From Shimia isoporae (lineage in GTDB: Bacteria > Pseudomonadota > Alphaproteobacteria > Rhodobacterales > Rhodobacteraceae), in NCBI RefSeq assembly GCF_004346865.1, contig NZ_SMGR01000001.1, positions 1,240,001 to 1,304,000 of the forward strand: a DNA stretch of 64,000 nt, written 5' to 3'. Positions 17,357 to 25,123 of this stretch are shown one piece after another (within the stretch, counting starts at the first letter, position 1; each line of letters opens with the position of its first letter). A program made the position numbers and the translations under genes. The notes below the pieces were generated by a model. That model was not told the origin of the DNA. It was given only the letters and a program-made list of their open reading frames with translations, and searched no databases.

Positions 17357-19201
17357 TCAGGCGGTTTTTGCAGATATGTCTGCTTGCGGTGGCATGCCAT
17401 AGCGCTCTACGCGGTTCCGGCCTGTGGCTTTGGCCTGATAGAGTGCAGCGTCAGCTTCTTCGATGAGCAGGGCAGGCTCAGACGGGCCTTTGGCGCTTGC
17501 CGAGGCGACGCCGAACGAGCAGGTGATTATCAGCGACAGGTCAGGGGAACACTCGGTAATGTGTCCTGCGATCGATTGGCGAAGGCGTTCTGCAATCTTA
17601 ACAGCGTCTTTGCCGCGGGTGCCGGGTAAAATGAGGGCGAATTCTTCACCGCCGTAGCGACAGATACGATCGGACTTGCGCAGTCGTGTTTCCTTGAGCA
17701 GTGCGGCAACGGACTTCAGTACCTTGTCGCCAATCGGGTGACCGTGCGTGTCATTGATGCCTTTGAAATGGTCAATGTCGAACAAGACCAGGGACAGTTG
17801 GCCGTCTTCTTTTTCGCGCTGGAGCCAGGCATGGGCCATCTCGTCGTCAAATGCCTGACGGTTGAGCAGGCCCGTAAGGTGGTCGTGGCGCGCAGTATCG
17901 ACGGCGTCCTGATGCAGTTTTTGCAGCAGTGCACGCTCTTCCTCGAGGAACTCGGCACGGTTGATAGCCTGAATAACGCGTCGACCAACAGTGACGGAGT
18001 AAGCCATGATGCCAATCGCAAACATCACGTCCAGCGTGTTGACCATGTGCCCGGTGTAGAGGGTTGTCACCACGTCATAAACCGCCGCGGTGAGCATTGT
18101 GAGCCAGCCCAACAGGAAGGGGATTGCATTTGGCACTTTGCGATACACCGCGAGGCAGCAGCCAATTAGGATCATCAGAATGGCCGCAAATCCTGCCCAT
18201 TGAATGGTCCGCGCCGCCATGGTCACGTAAGGAAGCGGTGCGATCAAGCTGTAGGCAACACCGATTGCACATAGTCCGCCAACAATGGTGATCATGCGCC
18301 AGTGACGAATGCGTTCCCAAAGCAGAGTCTGGTTCAGAAGGACTGCCGTCCATAGCAGGAAAAAGGCATTCGCGTATTCAAGGCGCAGTCGGAACGGGCG
18401 CCATTCGGGGCCGAACACGGTTTCGATACTGCCGCCGACACAGACCGAGCGGATCAGAATGGCGAGGCCAGCCAACGTCAGGACCAGCGTAGCATGATCT
18501 TTGCGATGGAAAATGTAGAGACAGAGGTTCAGCACTGCGACCAGCAGCATGAACCCCATAAGGGCACCTTCGAAAAGGCGCTCCATTTGCAGGCTCGCCT
18601 GATAGTGCGAAGATTCATAGACTTTCAGGGCGCGCACGATGCCCTGCCGAACCGTCATTTCCGAGCGAACGTTGATCAGCAGGAGCCCGTCGGAGCCGCG
18701 GGCGAGACCGTGCGCCTGATGGCCCTGGCTGGCCACGAGCTTTCCAGTCATTGTCCCTTCGGCGGCAATACGCACAGCTTCGTCGGGTGCGTTCATCGGA
18801 ATCCAGTAGATTTCGTAGGCGTCCTTGATTCTCGGGGCGACGAGTACGAGCGGGTCTTCTCCTGCTTCGGGTAGGAGCATGCGGACAACGTAGCTGCCGT
18901 AGCCTTTAAGAAGTCGGTTTTCTTTGGCTTCTGGAACATGTTGGCTCCAGGGGGAAGGTACGTCGACAACGTCCATGTTGCCGGATTCATAGGCAGCATA
19001 GGCTTCGACTGGGGACAGCAGTTCACCGTATCTGAAGAGCCAGTCGCCCTTCATGGTGACATCGCCCCTATCTTGGAAGTCGACCTGACGGAAATCGAAC
19101 ACAGGTGCTGGCCCGTCCGCGTTTGCGGGCAGCGCCGCCGTGACGGCGACCGAAAGGATCAGAAGGAACCGCAATGCAATTATGCGGAAGATCAGGGGCA
19201 T
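17357..19201 (-). CDS. 7TMR-DISM membrane diguanylate cyclase (GGDEF)
   Basis: 614 aa from ATG 19201 (a TTG at 19210 is possible). An exported N-terminus (signal-like, ends LPANADG) leads to a periplasmic DISM-type jelly-roll region (about 30-200), then seven hydrophobic helices (about 210-395), a short coiled linker (about 400-440) and a GGDEF domain. GGEEF is at 517-521, with an intact RxxD inhibitory site (R508-D511) five residues before it, so an active, product-inhibited c-di-GMP synthase is expected. It sits among valine genes but has no obvious metabolic link. A TTAA-N7-TTAA site lies 52-66 bases upstream. Confidence 0.93.
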   Translation of the reverse strand: MPLIFRIIALRFLLILSVAVTAALPANADGPAPVFDFRQVDFQDRGDVTMKGDWLFRYGELLSPVEAYAAYESGNMDVVDVPSPWSQHVPEAKENRLLKGYGSYVVRMLLPEAGEDPLVLVAPRIKDAYEIYWIPMNAPDEAVRIAAEGTMTGKLVASQGHQAHGLARGSDGLLLINVRSEMTVRQGIVRALKVYESSHYQASLQMERLFEGALMGFMLLVAVLNLCLYIFHRKDHATLVLTLAGLAILIRSVCVGGSIETVFGPEWRPFRLRLEYANAFFLLWTAVLLNQTLLWERIRHWRMITIVGGLCAIGVAYSLIAPLPYVTMAARTIQWAGFAAILMILIGCCLAVYRKVPNAIPFLLGWLTMLTAAVYDVVTTLYTGHMVNTLDVMFAIGIMAYSVTVGRRVIQAINRAEFLEEERALLQKLHQDAVDTARHDHLTGLLNRQAFDDEMAHAWLQREKEDGQLSLVLFDIDHFKGINDTHGHPIGDKVLKSVAALLKETRLRKSDRICRYGGEEFALILPGTRGKDAVKIAERLRQSIAGHITECSPDLSLIITCSFGVASASAKGPSEPALLIEEADAALYQAKATGRNRVERYGMPPQADISAKTA

Positions 19202-19252
19202 TGGACGCAAACCTGTATTAACTTTTGCGCGCTCTTTATGCCGCTGAACTGG

Positions 19253-19267
19253 TTAATGCCGACTTAA
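19253..19267. promoter_or_regulatory. CtrA-type box upstream of the diguanylate cyclase gene
   Basis: TTAA-TGCCGAC-TTAA fits TTAA-N7-TTAA exactly. It is 52 bases before the ATG at 19201, and another TTAA (19218-19221) lies between. Spacing fits promoter activation. Confidence 0.6.
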
Positions 19268-19299
19268 ACGTCCAGCCCGGAGATTTGAAAACAAGCAGG

Positions 19300-19323
19300 A
19301 AACCGCCCCCTCGGAGCGGTTTT
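19300..19323 (-). terminator. Hairpin between the STAS-like gene and the diguanylate cyclase gene
   Basis: AAACCGC and GCGGTTT form a 7-bp stem with a 9-base loop 34 bases after the - strand stop of the gene at 19357. The flanking A and T runs make it a plausible terminator in either direction. Confidence 0.5.
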
Positions 19324-19356
19324 GGCTGAAAATCACCGAAAATTGGCGTTTTGCCT

Positions 19357-19785
19357 TTAAGTTTTTCGCTCACAAGAGGCGAGCAGTTCCGCGAATGTCG
19401 TGAAATCAATGCCAAGCGTAGAGAGAGCGGTCTCTTCGGTGTCGACCAAAATTGGCACAACGGACGGGAAGGGCTCCCAGGAATTCACAACCAGCTGCCC
19501 TATGGTGCGCGCGATTTCTGTCGGGACGTAGTAGACGATGAGCGTTTGCGCGCCTTGGCCAACAAAGGCGGAGGCCTTGTGCGCTTGTGAGGACATCAGA
19601 TCGACGTATGTACCTTCCCAATCGTCGACCTTGGACATGTCGACAAGGTGTTTCTGCCCAGGGTGGAAATCCGGATGAGACAAGTATTCGCCAAAGACCT
19701 GCATGGTATCTTGCAAGGTCGCTATGCCCTCGTAGTCGACGAAGACAAGGCCATGAGGTTTCAGAATGCGCAGCGAAGCGGGCAT
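19357..19785 (-). CDS. Unknown protein, possibly STAS/SpoIIAA-like
   Basis: 142 aa from ATG 19785; the 22-residue upstream extension is basic and looks untranslated. The pattern, a beta strand GLVFVDYEGIAT, a helix, SHPDFHPGQKHLVDMSKVDDWEG and a later segment AQTLIVYYVPTEIARTIGQL, resembles SpoIIAA-like/STAS-fold proteins seen in many alphaproteobacteria. That is inference from the strand-helix order. No catalytic motif is seen. It lies between mmsA and the diguanylate cyclase, with hairpins on both sides, so it is likely its own unit. Confidence 0.65.
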   Translation of the reverse strand: MPASLRILKPHGLVFVDYEGIATLQDTMQVFGEYLSHPDFHPGQKHLVDMSKVDDWEGTYVDLMSSQAHKASAFVGQGAQTLIVYYVPTEIARTIGQLVVNSWEPFPSVVPILVDTEETALSTLGIDFTTFAELLASCERKT

Positions 19786-19810
19786 GTGCGGTCCGTAATT
19801 GCGAATAAAG

Positions 19811-19841
19811 GAAAAGAAGGGGCGGTGGAGACCGCCCCTTC
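19811..19841 (-). terminator. Terminator after mmsA
   Basis: GAAGGGGCGGT and ACCGCCCCTTC form a perfect 11-bp stem with a 4-base loop. On the - strand it is followed by TTTTCCTTTATT. It ends the mmsA transcript. Confidence 0.8.
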
Positions 19842-19870
19842 CTGTAATCAATCATAAAGCGAGATGGGTA

Positions 19871-21370
19871 TCAATCCATCTGTTTGAAGTGGAACTCGCC
19901 GCCTTCCTTGATGCCCGACGGCCAGCGGGAGGTCACTGTTTTCGTACGCGTGTAGAACTTGAACGCATCGGGGCCGTGCTGGTTCAAGTCGCCAAAGGCG
20001 GATTTCTTCCAGCCGCCAAAGGTGTGGTAGGCCAACGGCACCGGGATTGGCACGTTGACGCCAACCATGCCGATGTTGATGCGATTGGCAAAGTCGCGGG
20101 CGGTGTCACCATCGCGGGTGAAGATCGCGGTGCCGTTGCCATACTCGTGATCCATCGCCAGCCCCAGCGCTTCTTCGTAGGACTGCGCGCGCACCATCGA
20201 CAGGACCGGACCGAAGATTTCGGTTTTGTAGATGTCCATGTCTTTGGTGACTTTGTCGAAGAGATGAGGCCCCACGAAGAACCCATCCTCGTAGCCTTGC
20301 AGCGAGAAGTCGCGCCCATCAACAACGAGATCAGCGCCCTGATCGACACCGGTTTGCACGAGGCGCAGGATGTTTTCCTTGGCAGCGCCGGTTACGACGG
20401 GGCCGTAGTCGACATCATCGCCAGCAGTGTAGGGCGCGATCTTGAGCTTTTCGATGCGTGGAACAAGCTTGTCGCGCAGTTTGTCGGCGGTTTCTTCGCC
20501 GACAGGAACCGCGACGGAAATCGCCATGCAGCGCTCACCGGCGGCACCGTAGCCGGCGCCCACAAGTGCGTCAGCTGCCTGATCGAGGTCGGCGTCAGGC
20601 ATGATAATCATGTGGTTTTTGGCACCGCCGAAGCACTGAACGCGTTTGCCCTGGGCGCAGCCGGTGCCGTAGATGTATTCGGCAATCGGCGTCGAGCCAA
20701 CGAAGCCGACGGATTGAATGGTCGGATCATAAAGGATCGCGTCAACGGCTTCCTTGTCACCATTTACGACCTGCAGGATGCCTTTGGGCAATCCGGCTTC
20801 TTCCATCAGCTCTGCCAGCATGAGCGGTACGGACGGGTCACGTTCAGACGGCTTCAATATGAAGGCGTTGCCGCATGCAATCGCGGGTGCGAACATCCAC
20901 ATCGGGATCATGGCGGGGAAGTTGAAGGGGGTGATGCCGGCGGTGACGCCCAGTGGTTGGCGCATCGAGTAGATGTCGATGCCCGGGCCTGCGGCGTCAG
21001 TATACTCGCCTTTGAGCATTTGCGGGGCTGCAATGCAGTATTCCGCAACCTCAAGACCACGCTGGATATCGCCTTTGGCATCGGGGAAGGTTTTGCCGTG
21101 TTCGCGGGACAAAGCTTCGGCCAGTTTGTCCATGTCGCGGTTCAGAAGGTCGACGAACTTCATCAGAACGCGCGCACGGCGTTGCGGGTTCACCGCGGCC
21201 CAAGCGGGTTGTGCGCTGGCAGCTGCGGCAACTGCTGCGTCCATTTCGGCTTTGCTGGCCAGCGGCACTTTGGCCTGAACTTCCCCGGTTGCGGGGTTGT
21301 AGACATCGGCAAAACGGCCAGACGTCCCTTTGACGTGTTCGCCGTTTATGTAGTGAGTCAACTCTTGCAT
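19871..21370 (-). CDS. mmsA: Methylmalonate-semialdehyde dehydrogenase (CoA-acylating)
   Basis: 499 aa from ATG 21370 (GGAGG five bases before). It oxidatively decarboxylates methylmalonate semialdehyde to propionyl-CoA with NAD+ and CoA, finishing valine degradation. The ALDH fold is evident: NFPAMIPMWMFAPAIACGNAF, SVGFVGSTPIAEYIY and the catalytic-Cys segment AAGERCMAISVAVPVG. The tail carries INIGMVGVNVPIPVPLAYHTFGGWKKS. It is divergent from a LysR regulator over 103 bp with paired TTGCAAAAAT motifs, so that regulator is the likely controller. mmsB, its upstream enzyme, is on the same strand 5 kb away. Confidence 0.96.
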   Translation of the reverse strand: MQELTHYINGEHVKGTSGRFADVYNPATGEVQAKVPLASKAEMDAAVAAAASAQPAWAAVNPQRRARVLMKFVDLLNRDMDKLAEALSREHGKTFPDAKGDIQRGLEVAEYCIAAPQMLKGEYTDAAGPGIDIYSMRQPLGVTAGITPFNFPAMIPMWMFAPAIACGNAFILKPSERDPSVPLMLAELMEEAGLPKGILQVVNGDKEAVDAILYDPTIQSVGFVGSTPIAEYIYGTGCAQGKRVQCFGGAKNHMIIMPDADLDQAADALVGAGYGAAGERCMAISVAVPVGEETADKLRDKLVPRIEKLKIAPYTAGDDVDYGPVVTGAAKENILRLVQTGVDQGADLVVDGRDFSLQGYEDGFFVGPHLFDKVTKDMDIYKTEIFGPVLSMVRAQSYEEALGLAMDHEYGNGTAIFTRDGDTARDFANRINIGMVGVNVPIPVPLAYHTFGGWKKSAFGDLNQHGPDAFKFYTRTKTVTSRWPSGIKEGGEFHFKQMD

Positions 21371-21405
21371 GGCATCCTCCATTCTATTTGGTCCGAACAA
21401 TAGGC

Positions 21406-21457
21406 TTGCAAAAATCCCCTGAAAAGCCGCAAGTATTCAAAACAGCTTTGCAAAAAT
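21406..21457. promoter_or_regulatory. Paired TTGCAAAAAT motifs in the mmsA/LysR divergent region
   Basis: TTGCAAAAAT occurs at 21406-21415 and 21448-21457, 42 bases apart (four helical turns), within the 103-bp gap between the two starts. Both copies read on the + strand. They may be LysR contact sites, but the classic T-N11-A dyad is not evident. Confidence 0.4.
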
Positions 21458-21473
21458 GCGGAGGGGAGCGGAG

Positions 21474-22379
21474 ATGGTGGTCCAGACGGCACATTGGGAT
21501 GATTTGCGAGTGTTCCTTGCGGTTGCGCGTGAAGAGAGCCTTTCCGCGGCGGGACGCAGGCTAAACGTGGATCCCGCGACGGTCGGGCGTCGTGTCGGTC
21601 GCTTGGAAACGGCGTTTGAAACGCCGCTTTTCGTAAAGTCGCCAACGGGTTACGCACTGACCGACGCGGGGCAGAGATTGATGACACATGCCTTGCGTGT
21701 TGAGCAATCTTTGGAGGAAGCCGCTGAAGACATGGTAGGGCAGACCTCGGGCTTGTCGGGGCAAATCCGTATTGGCGCACCAGACGGCGCTGCGAATTAC
21801 CTCTTGCCGCAAGTCTGTGCGCAAATCGCGGAAGACAACCCTGATCTGGAAATTCAGATCGTTGCGCTGCCGAGGGTTGTTAGCCTGTCGCGCAGGGAAG
21901 CTGACTTGGTGGTGGCTGTAAGTGCCCCGACAGCGGGTAAGCTGACCGTGCAGAAGATCACGGACTATAAGCTGCATCTGGCCGCGGCACGTTGGTATCT
22001 TCGGCGTCATCCCGATATTAAATCCGTTGAAGATCTGCGGGAGCACATGGTGATCGGATATATCCCCGATATGATTTTCGACAAGGAACTGGATTATTTG
22101 AACGAGGCCGGCATTGACCGCGTGCGACTTGCCTCGAACTCCGCAAGCGTTCAGTTCAACTGGGTGCGCAGAGGGGCCGGCGTTGGCATAGTTCATGACT
22201 TCGCAATTCCGTCAGCCAAAGGCATGGTCAAGGTGCTTCCGGAGGACGTGTCGCTGACGCGCAGCTTTTACCTGATCCGTCATGCAGACGACCGGCGACT
22301 CGAGCGAATGAACCGTTTTTCGGAGGCACTGTGCGAGGGTTTGCGTAAGGAAGTTGCCCGCTTGGAAGCCCAAACTTGA
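21474..22379 (+). CDS. LysR-family transcriptional regulator
   Basis: 301 aa from ATG 21474, preceded by a purine-rich site (GGAGGGGAGCGGAG); an ATG at 21456 has none. The HTH is in residues about 7-65: WDDLRVFLAVAREESLSAAGRRLNVDPATVGRRVGRLE, read here as LSAAGRRLNVDPATVGRRV. A periplasmic-binding-like effector domain follows. LysR proteins usually activate the divergent gene, here mmsA, so valine intermediates are the first ligands to consider. The stretch VDPATVGRRVGRLE is the helix-turn-helix variant of the LysR branch that often senses acyl intermediates, but this is not specific. Confidence 0.92.
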   Translation: MVVQTAHWDDLRVFLAVAREESLSAAGRRLNVDPATVGRRVGRLETAFETPLFVKSPTGYALTDAGQRLMTHALRVEQSLEEAAEDMVGQTSGLSGQIRIGAPDGAANYLLPQVCAQIAEDNPDLEIQIVALPRVVSLSRREADLVVAVSAPTAGKLTVQKITDYKLHLAAARWYLRRHPDIKSVEDLREHMVIGYIPDMIFDKELDYLNEAGIDRVRLASNSASVQFNWVRRGAGVGIVHDFAIPSAKGMVKVLPEDVSLTRSFYLIRHADDRRLERMNRFSEALCEGLRKEVARLEAQT

Positions 22380-22443
22380 CAGATCAGGCCGTTTGGAGCG
22401 ACGCTTGACCCAAGGGAATTTTCTAGGACCGGAGGTTAAGCCC

Positions 22444-22878
22444 ATGCTCGTACACCAGATTTTGAAGTCCAAAGGGTCAGAAGGCGTCATCACTGTCAAA
22501 CCCGGGACGCTGGTGTCGGAGGCTGCGAAATTACTTGCCGAAAAGCGGATCGGGACGGTGATCGTTTCGGGCGATGGAGAAACGCCGGACGGGATTCTTT
22601 CGGAGCGTGACATTGTCCGCGAGCTTGGTAAGCGCGGTCCGGGGTGTCTGTCGGATTCCATCGACGATTACATGACAACCAACGTTATCACCTGTGGACG
22701 TGACGATGACGCCGTGAGCGTGCTGGAGCGCATGACCGAGGGGCGGTTCCGTCATATGCCGGTGATGGACGGTGGCAAGCTTGTTGGCCTGATTTCATTG
22801 GGTGATACGGTGAAGGCGCGTCTGAGCGAGCTGGCAATGGAGAAGGATGCGCTGGAAGGCATGATCATGGGGCATTGA
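22444..22878 (+). CDS. CBS-domain protein
   Basis: 144 aa: a pair of CBS domains (first about residues 1-70, second about 75-140). The first carries MLVHQILKSKGSEGVITVKPGTLVSEAA and RIGTVIVSGDGETPDGILSERDI, the second VITCGRDDDAVSVLERMTEGRFRHMPVMDGGKLVGLISLGD. Such Bateman modules bind adenine nucleotides and usually regulate a partner. The ATG at 22444 has GGAGG 8 bases before; the longer open frame from 22354 overlaps the LysR gene. It starts 64 bases after LysR and 117 before coaD, so no operon is certain. What it regulates is unknown. Confidence 0.88.
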   Translation: MLVHQILKSKGSEGVITVKPGTLVSEAAKLLAEKRIGTVIVSGDGETPDGILSERDIVRELGKRGPGCLSDSIDDYMTTNVITCGRDDDAVSVLERMTEGRFRHMPVMDGGKLVGLISLGDTVKARLSELAMEKDALEGMIMGH

Positions 22879-22950
22879 GGCCATCTGATGTGCCGTTGCG
22901 TCGCAAATCCCGCAGAAATACCCATGTGGCACTGAGGCGCTTGCAAATGG

Positions 22951-22975
22951 GCGCGCAATAATGTTGCGTGCGCGC
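22951..22975. repeat. Inverted repeat upstream of coaD
   Basis: GCGCGCA and TGCGCGC (7 bp) flank an 11-base loop, 21 bases before the coaD start. It may be a hairpin in the leader; no regulator is suggested by it. Confidence 0.35.
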
Positions 22976-22995
22976 AGGACCACAGGGAGGCACCC

Positions 22996-23493
22996 ATGCG
23001 CACGGCACTTTACCCCGGCACGTTTGATCCAATTACGCTTGGACATGTTGATATCATCCGCAGGGCGTCTGTTCTTGTAGATCGGCTTGTGATCGGCGTG
23101 GCGATCAATCGCGACAAGGGCCCGTTGTTCTCGCTGGAAGAGCGCGTGGCTATGATCGAGGGTGAATGCGCGAAGCTTTCGGCGGAAACCGGTACCGAAA
23201 TTGTGGCGCATCCTTTCGAAAACCTGCTGATTGATTGTGCCAAGGAAGTTGGCGCACAGATCATCGTGCGGGGTCTGCGGGCTGTGACCGATTTCGAATA
23301 CGAGTACCAGATGGTTGGCATGAACCGTGCGCTGGACAGCTCTATCGAGACGGTATTCCTGATGGCAGACCTGAAACATCAGGCGATTGCCTCGAAGCTT
23401 GTGAAGGAGATCGCGCGGCTAGACGGGGACGTGTCCAAGTTTGTGACACCCGCTGTCAACGCCGCCTTGTTGGAGCGGCTTGGCAAAGCCTAA
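22996..23493 (+). CDS. coaD: Phosphopantetheine adenylyltransferase
   Basis: 165 aa, the normal CoaD length. It catalyses the fourth step of CoA synthesis: 4'-phosphopantetheine + ATP to dephospho-CoA + PPi. The nucleotidyltransferase motif TFDPITLGHVDII (the T/HxGH site), the pantetheine-side motif RGLRAVTDFEYEYQM and the helix LKHQAIASKLVKEIARLDG are all present. The ATG follows GGGAGG. A good terminator and an 11-bp repeat array follow it. Confidence 0.97.
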   Translation: MRTALYPGTFDPITLGHVDIIRRASVLVDRLVIGVAINRDKGPLFSLEERVAMIEGECAKLSAETGTEIVAHPFENLLIDCAKEVGAQIIVRGLRAVTDFEYEYQMVGMNRALDSSIETVFLMADLKHQAIASKLVKEIARLDGDVSKFVTPAVNAALLERLGKA

Positions 23494-23521
23494 GCGAGAT
23501 CCGAGCTTACAAAGTTGACGA

Positions 23522-23545
23522 AGGCGGCCTGCGGGTCGCCTTTTT
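23522..23545 (+). terminator. Intrinsic terminator after coaD
   Basis: AGGCGGCC/TGCG/GGTCGCCT stem (8 bp with one G-T pair) followed by TTTTT. Confidence 0.75.
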
Positions 23546-23547
23546 GT

Positions 23548-23591
23548 TGTCTGCATCGCGTCGGTAAAACGTCGGTATCGGGTCGGTTCAC
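23548..23591. repeat. 11-bp tandem repeat array, copy B (4 units)
   Basis: Four consecutive 11-mers: TGTCTGCATCG, CGTCGGTAAAA, CGTCGGTATCG, GGTCGGTTCAC. The units keep a GTC(G/T)G core at fixed spacing. The array starts 3 bases after the coaD terminator and ends at the convergent unknown gene (stop at 23593). Confidence 0.7.
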
Positions 23592-23592
23592 A

Positions 23593-24198
23593 CTACGGCA
23601 ATCGGACGATGGGTATGAACCCTGCGCGAAGTGCCTTGAGTGTAGGTTCAGGTGTCAGTACGCAGACTCTTCCCGCGGGCTTTGTCTGTGGTGTGCCGTA
23701 CCCGGAAGCCGTGAATGGGTGCAGCGCGTCCTGCCATATCAATGCAGGTCCAGTTTCAACCAAAACGAAGCTTCCATCCGGCAGAAAACCAGCTTCGGTT
23801 TCGTGTCTTCGCTGACCATAGCTGCGGGGAATGGCGCGCGCGGCGTGGAGTTGGTTGTCAAAACCTGCGACACGACCGGCGTGGCCTGCAGCGGCGAGAA
23901 AGGCTTTGTAGTCGGCCCGTCTGCATTCGCCGCAGGGGCGGTGCCCAGCGGCGAGAGCGACCGCTTCGTCATGGAAGAAGAGTTCCGTGTAGCGGTTGGG
24001 TGACATCAGTTTGCGTCTGCGGTTCTTGAATTCGAGTACGCAGCAGACCCAGGCTTTGTGTCGCCACCGACGGTGAGTCAGCAGGCCGTGTTGATGGGCG
24101 GTGTCGTCGTGCAGGATACCACGGTTGCCCAGAAACGCACCGCGCTCCGGTACCGCGAGTATTTCCCCGGTGGGCTGAACACGGTTCTGGCGGGGCAT
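23593..24198 (-). CDS. Conserved protein of unknown function with an Ada-like Cys motif
   Basis: 201 aa from ATG 24198 (AAGGAG 7 bases before it). A basic N-terminal half (THRRWRHKAW, FKNRRRK) is followed by ELFFHDEAVALAAGHRPCGECRRADY at about 72-97, in parts FFHDEAVALAAG and HRPCGECRR. The latter strongly recalls the second half of the Ada/AraC-type metal-binding domain (E-A-x-x-A-G-[FHY]-R-P-C-x-x-C-R-x), with Cys89 and Cys92. The two other zinc cysteines of Ada are not obvious. A nucleic-acid or metal-binding role is inference. The + strand repeat array ends next to its stop. Confidence 0.7.
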   Translation of the reverse strand: MPRQNRVQPTGEILAVPERGAFLGNRGILHDDTAHQHGLLTHRRWRHKAWVCCVLEFKNRRRKLMSPNRYTELFFHDEAVALAAGHRPCGECRRADYKAFLAAAGHAGRVAGFDNQLHAARAIPRSYGQRRHETEAGFLPDGSFVLVETGPALIWQDALHPFTASGYGTPQTKPAGRVCVLTPEPTLKALRAGFIPIVRLP

Positions 24199-24318
24199 GC
24201 GGGTCTCCTTTGGAAAGGAGCGTAGCATGGAATCGGTGAACGCAAAGAGCGCGCGACTTGATTGCGCAGGAACCGGAGTGGGTTCGCTGCAATCAAATAG
24301 GTTTCCGGCGATTTGAGT

Positions 24319-24337
24319 AGGCGCGCGGGGCGCGCCT
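24319..24337. repeat. GC hairpin at the end of the SDR gene
   Basis: AGGCGCGC/GGG/GCGCGCCT: an 8-bp perfect stem 9 bases beyond the - strand stop at 24346. It lacks a T-run, so it is at best a partial terminator. Confidence 0.45.
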
Positions 24338-24345
24338 GTCAGGGG

Positions 24346-25101
24346 TTATTGCATGCGCAGGGCGCCGTCGATGCGGATGACTTCGCCGTTCAGATAACCG
24401 TTTTCGACGATGAATCCTGCGAGGCGCGCATATTCGGACGGATCGCCGAGGCGCTTGGGGCAGGTCACGTCTGCCGCCAATTGATCCTGCACTTCTTGCG
24501 GTAGGCCTTGCAGCATTGGCGTCAGGAAGATGCCCGGAGCGATGGCCATGACACGGATGCCGGAGCGCGCGAGGTCACGGGCCATTGGCAGGGAGAGGCC
24601 AACGATGCCGCCTTTGGATGCGGCGTAGGCGGCTTGACCGCGCTGGCCGTCCATCGCGGCAATAGAGGCTGTGTTGATGATCACGCCGCGGGCGCCATCC
24701 GCTTCGGCTTCGTTCTCTGCAATCACCTCTGCCGCGAGGCGGGCAACGTTGAAGGAGCCTACGAGGTTGATGTCGATGGTTTTCTGGAAGGTGTGCAGCG
24801 GGTGCGGGCCGTTTTTGCCAATGGTGGTTGCGGCAGGGGCGATGCCCGCGCAGTTCACGGCAGCGGTGATGGTGCCCATCGCAGACTTGGCAGCAGCGAT
24901 TGCGGCTGCGACGCTCGCCTCGTCGGTGACGTCGGTTTTATGGAACGTTCCACCGAGTTCAGCCGCGACTTCGGTGCCTCGCTCTTCATTGAGGTCAAAC
25001 AGCGCGACTTTGGCGCCATTTGCTGCAAAGTGACGTGCGGTGGCTTCGCCAAGACCGGATGCACCGCCGGTGATTACGGCACAGGTTTGGTCGAGTTTCA
25101 T
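24346..25101 (-). CDS. SDR-family dehydrogenase, HSD10/3-hydroxyacyl-CoA type
   Basis: 251 aa. NAD-binding TGGASGLGEATA near the N-terminus (TGxxxGxG), NCAGIAPAATT, and the active-site set Ser (NTASIAAMDGQRGQ), Tyr-x-x-x-Lys (AAYAASKGG) are visible. The protein resembles the short-chain 3-hydroxyacyl-CoA/2-methyl-3-hydroxybutyryl-CoA dehydrogenases (HSD17B10 type), which act in isoleucine and fatty-acid breakdown. Substrate choice is inference. A palindrome TGAACGTATGTTCA lies 23-36 bases upstream and matches a site before the acyl-CoA dehydrogenase gene. Confidence 0.85.
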   Translation of the reverse strand: MKLDQTCAVITGGASGLGEATARHFAANGAKVALFDLNEERGTEVAAELGGTFHKTDVTDEASVAAAIAAAKSAMGTITAAVNCAGIAPAATTIGKNGPHPLHTFQKTIDINLVGSFNVARLAAEVIAENEAEADGARGVIINTASIAAMDGQRGQAAYAASKGGIVGLSLPMARDLARSGIRVMAIAPGIFLTPMLQGLPQEVQDQLAADVTCPKRLGDPSEYARLAGFIVENGYLNGEVIRIDGALRMQ

Positions 25102-25123
25102 GAGCGGGCTCCTCCGAAGTAAA

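Noticed and set aside
19799-21403. A 534-codon open frame on the + strand opposite mmsA
   Set aside because: It mirrors a conserved ALDH gene and the translation is His/Gly/Val-rich shadow sequence.
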